The notes below the pieces were generated by a model. That model was not told where the DNA came from. It saw only the letters and a program-made list of their open reading frames with translations, and searched no databases. DNA of 64,000 bases from Zoroaster sp. YZ-2022 (taxonomy: Eukaryota > Echinodermata > Asteroidea > Forcipulatida > Zoroasteridae): positions 4,881,402 through 4,945,401 of the forward strand of contig CM055828.1 of assembly GCA_029582265.1 (NCBI GenBank). Reading direction: 5' to 3'. Both the position numbers and the translations under genes were made by a program. How positions within the stretch are numbered: position 1 is the stretch's first letter; every line of letters begins with the position of its first letter. This document shows positions 23,399 through 35,871 of the stretch, one piece after another.

Positions 23399-25138
23399 AC
23401 ATGTACCTTACCTTTTCATTGTATATTTATCAATGCACAATTCACATGCTGCTACTGTATACATGCTTTGATCCAGTTTATCATGGCAATGTTATTTTTA
23501 CCTTTTCCTGTAGACTGTAGTGTGAGAAGGTTTTGAAGGTCAGAGGTCATTACATGATATGTTCCATGGTTCCATACTTCCTGCGCTATCACAGTATCAG
23601 TCACATGTTTGCATTATTACTCATTCTGGGCCACTGCAATGATGTCATTATCATATGCATGATTCCTGATAATACTTGAACTAGAATTATTGATCTAAAA
23701 AAGTGGCTGTCCTTAATATTAACTCATTAAATAAAAGTGACCTTTAAACAAACCTGATCCCTGGGAAAAAGGACACCCTTGATATAAAAAAAACACAATT
23801 TGCATATGAAACAGGTTGTGAGACCTGTCTACTGCCAACAGATGGTTATTTTCCTTGTCACTACCATATTATAGCTTATGTACATGTACATGTATATATG
23901 TACATAGAGCTTTGTTTTTAGCACAGTTTGACAAAGTGGCACCATTAACCAGTATTCTGAATAGTGGACCTGGGTTCTGGCAGAGAAAGAGACAGGGTCA
24001 CATGACCACTGCTTAGCAACCAGACCAAGACATGGATATTAAAGCGATGACCTTTTTGCTTACTGCTCAAAAGGAATGGCCCGAGATCGGCTGACCGTTC
24101 CTGTTAAAGGGAGTGTACATTATTGGTTATTACCCGATTACAAAAATACTGAATTGTAATCTGAAAAAATAACAATTTATATGAAGTTGGTGATTCTACA
24201 TGTAGATGTGTACCAAATATCTTGAGACAAGCCGAGTTTTCTCTAATTCGGTTTTTTTTTTTTGGTGTTTTTGGGGTGGTTTTTTTTTTTGAGAATGTGA
24301 AATGTATTAAATAGTTTTCATAACTTTGATCCATTTTCTACATTAGAATGAATGCAAACAAATCGGAGTGCATTTTGCACTATTTTCTTGAGAGAAATAA
24401 TACAAGAATATAATTAGCTACAACTTTCACAGGTTAGTTTCTCTACATATACATGTATCTCTTGACTCATACAAAGTATAGATGCATTTACAGATATTTT
24501 ACCCATGGTGCATAATACCATAGAGAAAGGACCTTTCTCTATGATAATACCTATGGTGTATAATACCCATGGTGTTTGATGTTAACATGTAAAGATTTCC
24601 CCATCTGCATCATGTGCATACACCATAGTGGTTGTAATCATTATTGCATATTTGTGTGTACATCTATGGGACTGTCAGATGTTATAAACACATGCTCAGC
24701 ATAGAGCTGATTATTAACAATCAATGAAGCATTGTGTCATGCACAGAAGGCCATTAGTTATAATAAGTAAACCAATTACCATTTTACTGTATCAAGCCTT
24801 CTTGTGTCACACTTGTGCAGTATAAACTGTACTAGCATTAATTTGCATTTGAATACATGTGTAAATAAATAAAAAACACTGCACTTAAATATATGCAACA
24901 TTTGGGACGGGTTAAAAATATCACAACAGTGCACTGAAAACTGTATTGATTATTTCAGTCCCATTAGTGTATCTGTGCAAAGGATTTATTTTAGAATGAG
25001 GTGTAAACAAAATCTCATTGATTCCTTGGCTTCGATCACAGACCATTTATTTTGTTCAAAAGATATTTGAAATATACATGTGTACATGGTATGCTGCACA
25101 AACTTTGTTTTTATTATTCATTTTTTTTGCATGAGTTA
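23399..25138. other. Intronic stretch, T1 fragments only
   Basis: No exon recognised. At about 24105-24470 there is a T1-like segment beginning TTAAAGGGAGTGTACATTAT. T10-11 runs lie at about 24252 and 24281. Several self-complementary words around ACCATAGAGAAAGG (24518-24545) suggest a small hairpin. Confidence 0.45.
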
Positions 25139-25344
25139 CAGGGGCAATATCGTCATGATCAGAGCAGACAGTGCATATATAATCCATGTTCTAGTTTAAG
25201 ATTAACACAGCGACTGAAAATTAATGGCTCATAGCAACGGTAATATGACCTTATCATGTGTAGTATTATGGTAGTCACTGAGTCAATCTAAAACTAGCAT
25301 TCCGATTCCATGCCCTGTTGATCGTGACGATGCTGCCCCTTTAA
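25139..25344. mobile_element. MITE family T2, copy 1
   Basis: Left end AGGGGCAATATCGTCATGAT and right end ATCGTGACGATGCTGCCCCT plus TTAA are inverted repeats. Central words AACGGTAATATGACCTTATC and GATTCCATGCCCTG are shared with the copies at 45735, 55598 and 56266. No coding capacity. Confidence 0.8.
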
Positions 25345-25469
25345 TTTGAAGCCAGTCTACACTTTGAGTAAATTTTCTTTAAATGCATCGATACTGTACA
25401 ATTTAATGTACAATGTACGTGTATACATGTAGGTAAAACTTGTAGCTTTGCATGGTCAGGATGATAAGT

Positions 25470-25581
25470 AAGACTAATTGCGGTGACACCATGTGGAATC
25501 TCAATTGAGTAGTAATTAGTTCTGAAAAGAACTGGAGGTACAACTCGACGTTTCGATCAGTATGCTCTGATCGTCCTCGTG
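25470..25581 (-). repeat. Stem-loop repeat family S1, minus-strand copy
   Basis: On the minus strand: GAGGACGATCAGAGCATACT, then GATCGAAACGTCGAGTTGTA, then a GTTCTTTTCAGAAC hairpin and GGTGTCACCGCAATTAGTC. Same order as the copy at 30333-30450. Confidence 0.7.
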
Positions 25582-27436
25582 TACATGGACATGTTTCTTT
25601 TGCTTGTATTTACAGAAACAAACCTGTGAAGTCAGTGGGGAGTTTGTTTTGCAAATTTTATTCAAATGAAAGCGCAGTAAAACCAAAAAAAAACACCTTT
25701 TCGTCATTTTCAAAAAAAAATTGAGTATCTACTGTAATGAAAATGTGACGGGATAGTTTTGTGATATTTCTTGAGAACAAGATGGGTATAATTAATGTAC
25801 AGTATGTGTTACCAAATACAAATGCTGTATGTATGTACATGTATTTATGTTTGTGTGAATTTTGCATAAACAATTTCATTTACATATAACTCGGCCAGTC
25901 AATAATATCACAAATTATTTAATACAAATTATTCCCTATGATTTGAATTCAACAAAACCATTGTACATTTACACAGTACACAGGTATTAGTATTGTTTCC
26001 CCAAATGTGTGTGCCTATATTGATTCACTCGTGTATGCAGCTCGTTAACATTATATATGAGATCAATGGCATGAATCACTGAGCTTACGAGCGAGCATAC
26101 GCTCGGGCCCCAGACAAACGTGTACACGGGCTGTTGGCACGATGCCAGGCTATTGATTTGCATATATGTGTCTGTCTGTCCGCTGTGTATTCAAGATGAA
26201 GGCTTAACAATGTATATGTACGCGGACATGTGTCATCACCAGTGTGCCTGACCAATGCTGTATTGAAATGCAGGTGTATCACTTTTTATACATGTATATG
26301 TACAGTACATGCATATTGTACAATGTACATGAGCAGCACATGACAACTTGATTGAATTGTCTTGTGAACACAGATGTTCATTACAATTTACAATATTGTA
26401 TGAGTTTTGTAAATTTCTTATACAAATGCATTTTTTTTGTGAATAATTATTTAAAATACTGTCTGTGACATGATGAATACACTACTAGTGTTAATTGCAA
26501 GCTTTGACAACTAAAATTAAACATCGGATAAACCAAGATCCATCTCAAATGTATACATGTAAATTGGAAATTAATTCAAAATCAATGAACTGCTTAAGGG
26601 CATAGTACAACTAAGGTAATTTTCTGATGACATCATTTCCAAATTATTATCTAAAAGTAAAAGCTTATTTGATGGGAAGAAAAAAGGTTACACTACAGTT
26701 ATCCTGAGAAATTATTCTGTCTGAGGGACTCTCATTTTACAGAACACACCAAATATATGTTTCAATCGTTCTCGATTGTAGCGATCGTTTGCTTAGTGCT
26801 TGAAAGCTATTGATTTGAGGTCAAACCCTGAATAAATTCAGCTGAAAGATTCACTGGGTCAGTTTATATAAATACCTTTTTTGATCTTTTCAATGAATTG
26901 TATTATTGCCTTGTTCTTAAAACCCTGAATCCTTCACCCAAGAAATCTTTACACAAGGAAGTGTACATGTTTGTGCCATGTGATATGTAAATATACCAGT
27001 ACATGTGTAGCCCTATACTTAATATTGTTATTATTTCTTCATACCAGTACAATTGCATGATGACGTGAGCAATTAGTACACATGTACATGTACTGAAAAA
27101 CCTGTTGTGGCGTTCACATAAATTTGGATAGTCAAAACAAGAGGCAAAAGCATACATCTTTTCCTATTCTCTCACAGTATTGTTTCACAAATATTGAAAT
27201 GCCAAGGTATGAATTATTTGTAAATCATGTTCAGTCCATCTCATACGAAGTGCCAGTTCTAGAAATCTAGTTTCTGACATAGCTCCTACGGTGACCCAAT
27301 TATTGAAGGAGTGACCTCCTGTCAGGATCAGCTTGTGGGCCACATAAATATGTGTACATGTATGTCACCACACTATTTATTGAAGCATGTTCCACTTGAC
27401 ATTCTCTGTACAGGTAGATCCAGGTGCCTGAAAAGT
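25582..27436. other. Intronic stretch, no gene recognised
   Basis: T1-related words occur at about 25618-25830 (ACCTGTGAAGTC, GTGACGGGATAG) and about 26620-26740. The rest is AT-rich with ACATGT simple sequence. Nothing else recognised. Confidence 0.45.
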
Positions 27437-27481
27437 GGGGGGGTGGGGGTGGGGGTGGTTGGGGTTGGGGTTGGGGGGTGG
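27437..27481 (+). repeat. G-rich tract with G-quadruplex potential
   Basis: Seven or more G-runs of 4-7 nt separated by 1-4 nt (GGGTGGGGGTGGGGGTGG, then TTGGGGTTGGGG). This satisfies the G3N1-7 quadruplex pattern on the sense strand of the KLF6/7 intron. Confidence 0.85.
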
Positions 27482-28559
27482 AACTGCCAGACATGGGGCT
27501 CACAAAAAAACATGTCTAAAATTACATTTTTACAAGTGCAATTCTCCTTTTTTAATTTTTTTAAGGAACTTGTTTTTGTAACTTGTTATGGTAAATTTGA
27601 TTGTTTTCGGCCCACTGCCTGCTTAGTCAGATTGTTAATAAACCATCAATAACACATCTACAAAAACAAGCACAGTCATTGGTACAGTGTATGTAGGTCC
27701 TTGATGATGATGGTGAACAAATTTCCCCAGAGCATCAGAACACCTTGGTGTATTCAGAAGGCCTTACAACAGTGTGTCCACTTTTCATCTGGTCGTTTTT
27801 CAAGGGAATGACAGCCAAGACAGCTACATGTACCGCCCACCTCATCAAATAAACAATATTCCTTTTAGGCTTACACTGGACTAGTAGCTAACATGTCATG
27901 TTGGGGTTCATGCAGTGCATTAATCATAGGCTATTAGTGCCCAAAACTTTGGCCCCTATATACATGGCCTTTGTACCCCTTAAACAGACACACCCAATCC
28001 AAATATGCCAGTTATTGGCAATGGGTGGGTTGTTTTTGTGTTAAGATATGTTCAAAGATAACAGTTTATGTGTCTATAATAATTTAAGATCTGTTGTAAA
28101 TGGTACATTATGGTACACGAATTAACTGGCAACATTGGTGAAATGTAATGCATCTAGATACTTTCTAAGAATGTATGCATTCTATTGTGCAAATGTATGC
28201 ACCAGCTGGTGATAATGTTTCTATGTACATCACTTTTTTTCCTCAAAACTAAAATAACTTCTTATGATGTTTTTAAATATTTGCTCATTTACCTTTATAA
28301 CAATTGGTGTACACATCCCCTTTAAACTTGCCCAACGTTACGTTGATGATAGAATCAAACATCCCTTGAAATATATTTGCTTGAGGTGATATCATTTTAG
28401 TCAAACGGGCAATTATTCCCCAATAATTAACATCCTGTTGTTTTGTACAGAACTGTATAAACACTACATGATTGAATGAATACAAAGTTTGTGTTTGCCA
28501 ACCAAATACATGCTCACAAATTTCTTGTAAACCACATAACTTAAAATGAAGCTTAACTT
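27482..28559. other. Intronic stretch, no gene recognised
   Basis: Short ORFs only and no repeats with defined ends. Confidence 0.45.
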
Positions 28560-28670
28560 GCACAGGTGAAGAATATCACGATTCAAAGAAAGTAGGCATA
28601 TATTTAGAAGCAGTTTTGCCAACATTATCAATGTTATCTTCCAAAATTCAATGTTGTACCTTCCCTTTAA
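28560..28670. mobile_element. MITE family T1, right end
   Basis: Contains AAGCAGTTTTGCCAACATT and ends AATGTTGTACCTTCCCTTTA plus A, the standard T1 terminus at TTAA (28667-28670). The left part was not delimited. Confidence 0.65.
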
Positions 28671-29079
28671 AATAAAACAGAATCAGAAACTCCCTTGAAT
28701 ATTTTCCATGCAAAAGAATGAATACATCCTAATGTACACATGTAGTACTTTTCTTAGTAAAATGTTGGTTTCTGGCCACAGAATTTCGACACACGGTCCA
28801 TGGTTCCTTTAAATATGGTATGTGGTCTATCTGGCTTTGTATAGAAAGATTATCTCCATATGTACTGAAGTCCTTGGTTTGAAATAAAAGTATAGACAAG
28901 CATGTCTGATGAAGCTAACCTTGACAATTCATTATCATCAATTTGATTGCAGTGCTACACTCTAGAGTAGTTGTGAAATTTTATGAAGTGTGCTTGCGTC
29001 ACAACTTGTATATGGGTGATGTAATTTTTTTTTTTTTACTTGATCAAGTTTCCCAAACCTGTACAAAATCAGTTGTGAG

Positions 29080-29360
29080 CTGTGCTGGGGGTTAACTCAA
29101 AAGTGTTCTCCATGGTCTCCAATTATTTCAATGCATCGGAAGTTGCCATTATCCAAATCACCAGCGGCGCAATTATGGGAATTGTCAAGATCCCCAGTCA
29201 GCGTTCTCAAACAGGGATCCGACTGTGTGGGAACGAGACCGCAAGAACACCTTTCTTGGCATCGTAGTGCTGCCGGGTGCAGCTGACAAACCAGCACTTT
29301 GGGAGTTTCTGACAATCTGTGAGATTCAGATCTGCTGGGATGGGATCGTGAGCCTCTGCC
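29080..29360. other. GC-richer intronic block, function unknown
   Basis: About 280 bp of moderate GC content without simple repeats. ORFs of 61-110 codons cross it on both strands. It could be a conserved non-coding element, an unrecognised exon or chance. I see no convincing acceptor-donor pair and no known domain in its translations. Confidence 0.3.
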
Positions 29361-30332
29361 AAATGAAAGGGAAAGTACACATGTACATACAGCATTAGGT
29401 ACAGGCTAACATGCAAAGCCACTATCTGATGATCATTTTCAATTGTAACATGGGTACATGAGTTTTCAAGAGAAAAGGGAAAATGAAATTGTGAATCTGC
29501 TCTGTGCACATCGTAGCCTTCTAATGTTGAAAAATGCACCGTCTACGAATCCAGGGCACTTCAAAGTGCCATTGTATGAAATTGTATGTGTAAAACCCCC
29601 ATAGTCTGTATAAGTACAGAAGGCTTAGAAGCATTCAGGGGAAAAAACATTCTCAGGTAACCTGTTGCACATGAATATAAATTGAGTCAAAAGCGCATGT
29701 TTACCAGCAATCAATGCCCTAACAACAGCCACAACTTGCTTAATAGGGCGCCCTCAATATTACTTCCATGGATTGCGGAGCGGCTAATCTAGTTCAAGGT
29801 GCACTTGAAAGTTTGTTGGAGAGCAATGACAAACCCTTTGCAGCCTATCACTCCCTGGTGATGTGACACATTTTTACTTTGACCTGGTCCAGCCGATCTC
29901 TCCGGTTACTAACACCACATGGGTTGCTAATTCCTATGACAGCTAATGTGTTGGAAATTTGCCCAGGTCTCAAAGTTAACACAGGACACAGGGCAGGATG
30001 AAGTTAAATAATCAGACCCCTGATGGACCACAATGAACATAAACATTGACATGGAGACTGTTAAGTGTGTGAACTTGAGTCAGATCTTGGTTCAAGGATG
30101 AAATTTGTTCACATGTTCGCCCCCCCCCCCCAAACAAATATGTTTGACAGCACATTGAGCATAGGCAAATATAACATGGGTTGACAAGGGAATTCGTCTT
30201 CCTAGTGTGTTATTCACATGATGCTTTATGAGCTGACCATGAGTTGTATAGCAAATGAAATATGTCTTCCAAAAACTCCTCCAGCAAACTACATGTACTT
30301 ATGCAGCAGCATCTCCAAGAGTCCAGCATTCT
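29361..30332. other. Intronic stretch, no gene recognised
   Basis: A C12 run lies at 30120-30131. No repeat with defined ends and no exon seen. Confidence 0.45.
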
Positions 30333-30450
30333 CCTGAAGACGATCAGAGCATACTGATCAAAACGTTGAGTTGTAACCACCAATTCTTTTCAGAATGAAT
30401 TACTACTCAAAAACAGAATTTTTCACATGGTGTCACCACAAACAGTCTTT
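30333..30450 (+). repeat. Stem-loop repeat family S1, best copy, adjacent to KLF exon 3
   Basis: CTGAAGA, then the perfect hairpin GATCAG-AGCATA-CTGATC, then AAAACGTTGAGTTGTAACC, a TTCTTTTCAGAA hairpin and a terminal GGTGTCACCACAAACAGTC. It ends about 50 bp before the splice acceptor of the final coding exon. Confidence 0.75.
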
Positions 30451-30488
30451 ACTTAAAACTCATTTTGTTTGTCTTGCTCTTTTTTTAA

Positions 30489-30677
<189 letters not shown>

Positions 30678-31420
30678 CGTCAGAGACCGTCCAACAGAGG
30701 GAAGAAGTACGTGGCCAACAAACGCATCGCCACACTGTTACAACACAGGTGATCTTGCCCCACTCTCATCTGTTCATAGGGTCATTTTAGTCACTAAAGC
30801 GCAGAGTGAATGAATAATATCGTTAAACACGCAAGTACCAAGTTGAAATCGTAAGGTGGTTATAAAAAATCGGCAGTGTAAACGCAAAATCTCAATAGCT
30901 GGTGTTGGTCAAAAATTTCTCATGAAAACGGTCGGCAACTGTTCCGGCCCAGTCATGTCGGGAGAAGGAGATTTTGAAAAGAGGTGGTTGTTGGAAGCAT
31001 GGGATGGGATGGAGAAAGGACCCTTATATTGTTAAGGTTAGTCAGCAACCTGTTGCTTGGCTAACCAAAAAAAAGGACACTTGTAAACTGTACTGTGATA
31101 TTAAATCATTTATACCATGTATCTGATGTTTATACATGTACGTATGTTAACTGTATGCCTAAAGTTATGTTTAACAAAATTTAATATACAGTATATCAAA
31201 TATATGAAAAAATACCCTTGGTGGAGGTACAATGAAAGGCACATAAAAAAAAATTAAAAAATAGATGTTACAAACTGTCTAAAAAGGTCAAAATATTGGT
31301 AAACTATAAAATGTACAAATTGTAAAAAAAGATTAAAAATTTCTGTTACTACTATGAAATATTGATGCGTCTAATATATTTTTGATTTTGAAAATACTTG
31401 TTTATTCCTTTTCTAAAAAA
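30678..31420 (+). other. KLF6/7: Probable KLF6/7 3' UTR, end uncertain
   Basis: Follows the stop codon directly. The first 350 bp are mixed sequence and the rest is AT-rich. Possible ATTAAA poly(A) signals lie at 31100-31105 and near 31252 and 31331. No AATAAA was found before 33243. The true 3' end cannot be fixed from sequence alone. Confidence 0.45.
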
Positions 31421-31638
31421 TGTTTTTTCTTCATGGAAACTGAAGTGAGTTTCTTGAAAATGGAACACCTATGAGTGTTTGAGATTCTCGTGCACGTTTG
31501 CTAACGAGGGCTCGGATGAGACACATCCGTTGCCCCATGAGTTACATGTACACGAGTTGTAAGCACTAACATAAAACAAATCCAGTCTTGAAACCCGGGA
31601 GGAAACATCTCATCACAGGTTTTCCTGGTAACCGGGCA

Positions 31639-31651
31639 GTTGCCTAGCAAC
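31639..31651. promoter_or_regulatory. X-box-like motif (RFX site candidate)
   Basis: GTTGCCTAGCAAC is a perfect inverted repeat GTTGC-CTA-GCAAC, close to the RFX consensus GTNRCC-N-RGYAAC. It lies about 1 kb downstream of the KLF stop codon. A second candidate follows 290 bp later. Binding is inferred from the motif alone. Confidence 0.4.
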
Positions 31652-31929
31652 GCTCCAAGTGTATAATGCATATTGTGGCAACAGTTGCCAGGGCCTACAT
31701 ACCTTGTTGGGAGGGAGATCGTCAAGGGGAATTATTCATGTTCTTTGCACATTGTATGCATTACCAGAGGTGCAGAATTAAGGTGCCTGCATTTGGTTTA
31801 TGGTACGTATTGCTGGACGAATATTATGTGGAGGAAGCTGTTTGATCAATCGATGTTGATTGGTTGATATGCTTAGTGTACAATCTGTGGGTCTGTGTGT
31901 GTGTGTGACATTTCCTGTGCACCTGCCTC

Positions 31930-31943
31930 GTTCCTATGGCAAC
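31930..31943. promoter_or_regulatory. Second X-box-like motif
   Basis: GTTCCTATGGCAAC differs from GTTNCCATGGNAAC at one position. Together with the site at 31639 it makes a pair of candidate RFX sites. Confidence 0.35.
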
Positions 31944-33116
31944 AGGAAGAGCCTAGTCAACAACAATACTCTGTATGTCTGCTCATTTTGTGTAACAGCT
32001 TAATTCTGTGGGAATCTGCAGATATCTAGATTTCCGTTGAGCCCATTCAAACTGAGTTATTTGCTGTCCTTTTAAAATGATCTGTTTGAGTGAGGATGTT
32101 GTTACAATACATGTACAGATCACACAGCCTGTAGACCCTGACATGCATCCACAATGTAACTGTCTTACGATTGTGTGGAACCTTTATTTACATACATCTC
32201 AGATAATAGTTCCTTTTTTATAACTCTTGTAATTTCTGATCTTGAACTATCTGCTCCGTGCTCAAATGGTCCAGGGCCACCAGTCTGTCTCCAGCAGGTG
32301 TTAACAGCAATCGTTGGTTACCGTGCACCAATAACTACATTTGCATTCAAATGTTAATGGTTACCAGGAAGAATTATCTGCTTTAAAAAATGTAACAAAA
32401 TGGCAGAAGGATTTGATGTGCATGGAGCAATAGAACGGGAACAGATTAACAGACTCTCTTAGTACGTAAATATTGTTGGTGTATGTTGGAACAGTCCATT
32501 CTACATGTACATGTATGTCTGTTTTATTTTTTATTTTATTTTATTTTTTTTATTATTAACTGAGCATGCATGTATAAATCAAAGGTATCTTTAAAGTGTG
32601 TATGTTGCATGAGAAATCACAGCTTTTAATTAATGGAGGAAAACTTGAGTTGGGAATTCTGACCCTCCTCCCCCCCTCCCCCCCTCCCCCCTCCCGAAAT
32701 AATTTTTTTTTATTGAATCTGATTATGCATTGTACAGACGTACGTATAAATGTACATGTCACAGTTAGATCTTCCACGTACATTGTAGGTCATGACAACA
32801 AATATCAGTCGGTATATTTTGGGTGTTCTCAGTTAATCCATGGTTAATCCCACCCATACGTCGCCATTCCGTTTTTTTTTATTCAACTGTAAGAAGAATT
32901 AAATAGATTGTCTTTACTCCAAGTGGCCTTATGTTTATTTGTTAACGTATATGGTGCTGTGTAGTTTTAGTTTCATTGGAAATCTGTGGTTGAATTATCT
33001 TTCAGTTTATTTTTTACTCATAAATATACAGCAAATATTACATGTGATAATGATACATGTGTATGTAATATGTAGCTTGTGTATTAAGTATCTATGTACT
33101 TTATGGGGTTATACAT

Positions 33117-33212
33117 TTAACCCTAACTCCCTAGACAACAAAGACAGTTGGAGGATTTTGAAGGATTTTTATTGTTATAGTACATGTACAATGCCTAGGG
33201 AGTTAGGGTTAA
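33117..33212. mobile_element. Short MITE of family T3, 96 bp, perfect TTAA ends
   Basis: Starts TTAACCCTAACTCCCTAG and ends CTAGGGAGTTAGGGTTAA, an exact inverted repeat of 18 bp including TTAA. The interior includes TTGGAGGATTTTGAAGGATT, similar to the longer T3 copies. No coding capacity. Confidence 0.9.
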
Positions 33213-35258
33213 TGCATCATATTGAAGAGAGTGCACACTTACAATAAAATGTCTGCTAAATGCTTCTAATGCTTCAAGAGAGATACATTTAGGTACAGCA
33301 ACCAACCTGTGAAAGTTTAAGCGCATAAGATGAATGAGAAAGTAGTAAGAATGCCATTTAGATCATTGTGGTTTGCATTCTTATGTGGAAATACGTCATG
33401 GTGTGCGACATTTCAAATGTGTATTACATTTCACATTTTCCTCATGAATAACGGCATAGCAGACGGATTAATTCCTCAGGATGTTTGGTACCATCACTAA
33501 CGTCACATCTAGTAAGTATTTAGATGCATAGATTATAATTAAGTCATTTTATAATCGGATAGTTATCAAAGGTGTACACTCTCTTTGATATTAACTAGAT
33601 ATTGGTATCTTTTTAAAAGTACATTGTACATGTACAAGTATTTTGTGTAGTTTTCATGATTACCTTTCCCCTCCATTATTATCAAAAAAAAGAAAGTTTG
33701 TTTATGCTTGACTGCCGCATTCCAAGGTGCACCATGACCCAAGGCTTTCATAGGTCACACCTACCTAGAGAGGCAGAGAAAGAGTTTCACTTCTGTGCAG
33801 GCACCGCTCTTTGAAGTGTGGGAAATTTTTCAGTCCGCATTCAGAGAGGGATTGAAAAATGGCAGGGGTTTTGTGAAGAGGAAGCCATGCATGTGGGTAG
33901 CTCACAGTATCTTGATAGTTGGGAAATGGGTAGTAGGGTAGTAGGATCTCAAAGCAACTCGGTCCTTCAGGCTGTGGGAATTGTCCCAGGCAAGGTCAGT
34001 CTAGGCTCCCAGGACCTTTTGTGAAGCACCCACAAACGATTATTGTATGGTAGGCCGCCAACTATGCAGGGAATGCAAGAGGCGGGGTTTGTGGGTATTC
34101 ATTCATAGAAGCATTGTGAGCTGATTGGTTGAGAACAAGGTTAAGGGTTGGCCCAGGAACTTCAAAGGTCACTAGGGTCAGCTAGTTGTAGAATGTTCTC
34201 TTTCACTATTGAGCTAGGAAGTAAACTTACAAATCAACTCAAATGCAAAGTAAATTGTTAGAATCATACACACCCTTCATAAATAGAGTTGCTGTGAACT
34301 TTGTTCATGTTTTGTCCCACTGTTTTGTACAATACGTGTGGACCCTAAACATTTAAGAACTACCTGTAAATGCATCCACATTTGTTATTTGATTGCAAAT
34401 AACTTGGGTCCCTAAAACTCTTACTGGTTGCTTGGTGTCTCTTCCCTTCAGTTGCCGGTTTTTTGATTCAGGGAAATGGGAATCATGTGAAATGGAAAAC
34501 CAATAATGACATTGAATATTTAAAATATGGCAGCCAGTCGCATTTTATGTGAACCATTTTCATCTATACATGTTAGTTCATGCTGTGGTGAGTGGGTAAC
34601 CAGCTTTATAACATTGTGACAGCCATGAAGTTGAAAAGATGAAAACTGAGTGTGGCTACCCACTAGTTATTCAAATTCACTAAGGAGAAAGAAAACAGAC
34701 ATTTCAGAAAACCATTAGTCATGCTGATTCATCTTTTCAGTAAAAAGCTGAATTTTTACATGCACTTATGTCAAGCAAATTTCCCAGTCATCTTCAGTAA
34801 TTTTTTTTTTTTTTTTCCCACCAGCCAGACTCAATCCTACCTTTTAAATAATCTTTAATTCCATAACAGAAGCTATTTCTGCGGAGTTTTGTGGGTGACT
34901 CACCCTATAATGATTATATGATATTCAGTAGATAAAGAACACGCTGATATCCCTAAAAGTAAGCCTAATACATGTACAGGACCAATACTATATTACTCAA
35001 GTATAGCAGAATAAAACTGCTGAAGTGCTAAACCTATAATCATTGCATGAATCTTTAATAGCCGTAGATGTAATTGTATAGAGTAGTTCAAGTAATCATA
35101 CTGTTCTTATAACACTGTCATGCTTATAATGCCAAACAGTGCCAAATGTATATTTGTTACATGTCTGTGCCACAAATTTTCACGTGAATTTTACGGGCAA
35201 ACCGACCTTTATTAGTCGTGTACCGCTCTCATCCAGACGCAGTGAATGTTAAATTTGA
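33213..35258. other. Non-coding stretch with a T1 fragment
   Basis: At 33290-33480 a T1-related segment is present (CAACCAACCTGTGAAAGTTT). A T17 run begins near 34800. No gene recognised. Confidence 0.45.
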
Positions 35259-35363
35259 ATCGCATCATGAAATTGACTTTGGATCGCATTGTGAAATTGA
35301 CTTTTGGATCGCATTGTGAAATTGACTTTTGGATCGCATTGTGAAATTGACTTTTGGATCGCA
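35259..35363. repeat. 25/26-bp minisatellite, four copies
   Basis: The unit GAAATTGACTTTTGGATCGC plus ATTGT is repeated four times head to tail. The first unit is one base shorter and slightly diverged. A 61-codon minus-strand ORF across it reflects the repeat only. Confidence 0.9.
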
Positions 35364-35542
35364 CATAGTGAAGATTCAGAAGAAAACAAAATATACTGGT
35401 TGGTGTAAAAGTGATGTTTACTGTTTTTTACCAACTTTAAGAAACTGAAAGCTGGAATTTGTGAAATAAATTTGACATGTTAACGCTTAATAAAAAAATG
35501 AAAAAAAGAAAGAAAAAAATGAAAATAAAACATTATCTGGGC

Positions 35543-35871
35543 TTAAAGGGAAGGTAAAATATTGGTTAAAACCAAATTATCAAATGAAAATTTTGTAATA
35601 TCTACAAACTGTTAAGTTGGTACTAAGCAACCCAAGAATTTATTTTTTTCTAAGATGAAATAAGGAAATTGTTTTGTTTAGTTTACAAAAAGTTGCTATG
35701 CGGCAACTTATTGTTTATAACATGCAACGGTTTGTCATTGTTTTCTTTAAAAAATCGTGAGCACCTATTGTGTTGAAACTTTCACAGGTTATTTTTTACG
35801 ATATTGCATGAAAACTGTAGAGTTGAAATGAACGTACATTTCTTAATACTAATGTTGTACTTTACCTTTAA
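35543..35871. mobile_element. TTAA-bounded MITE family T1, reference copy, 329 bp
   Basis: Starts TTAAAGGGAAGGTAAAATAT and ends ATGTTGTACTTTACCTTTAA. The ends are imperfect inverted repeats of about 25 bp with TTAA on both sides. The interior holds GTTGAAACTTTCACAGG and GTTGAAATGAACGTACATT, which mark the other copies. No ORF. Confidence 0.85.

Larger units (their letters stand above)
31421..33116. other. Downstream non-coding stretch
   Basis: No exon recognised. Contains two X-box-like motifs (listed separately) and a C-rich tract at 32663-32695 made of C5-C7 runs separated by T, which has G-quadruplex potential on the minus strand. Confidence 0.5.

Noticed and set aside
27437..27481. Interstitial telomere repeat (TTGGGG)n
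   Set aside because: Only two or three TTGGGG units, embedded in irregular G runs. Animal telomeres use TTAGGG, which is not present as a tandem here.
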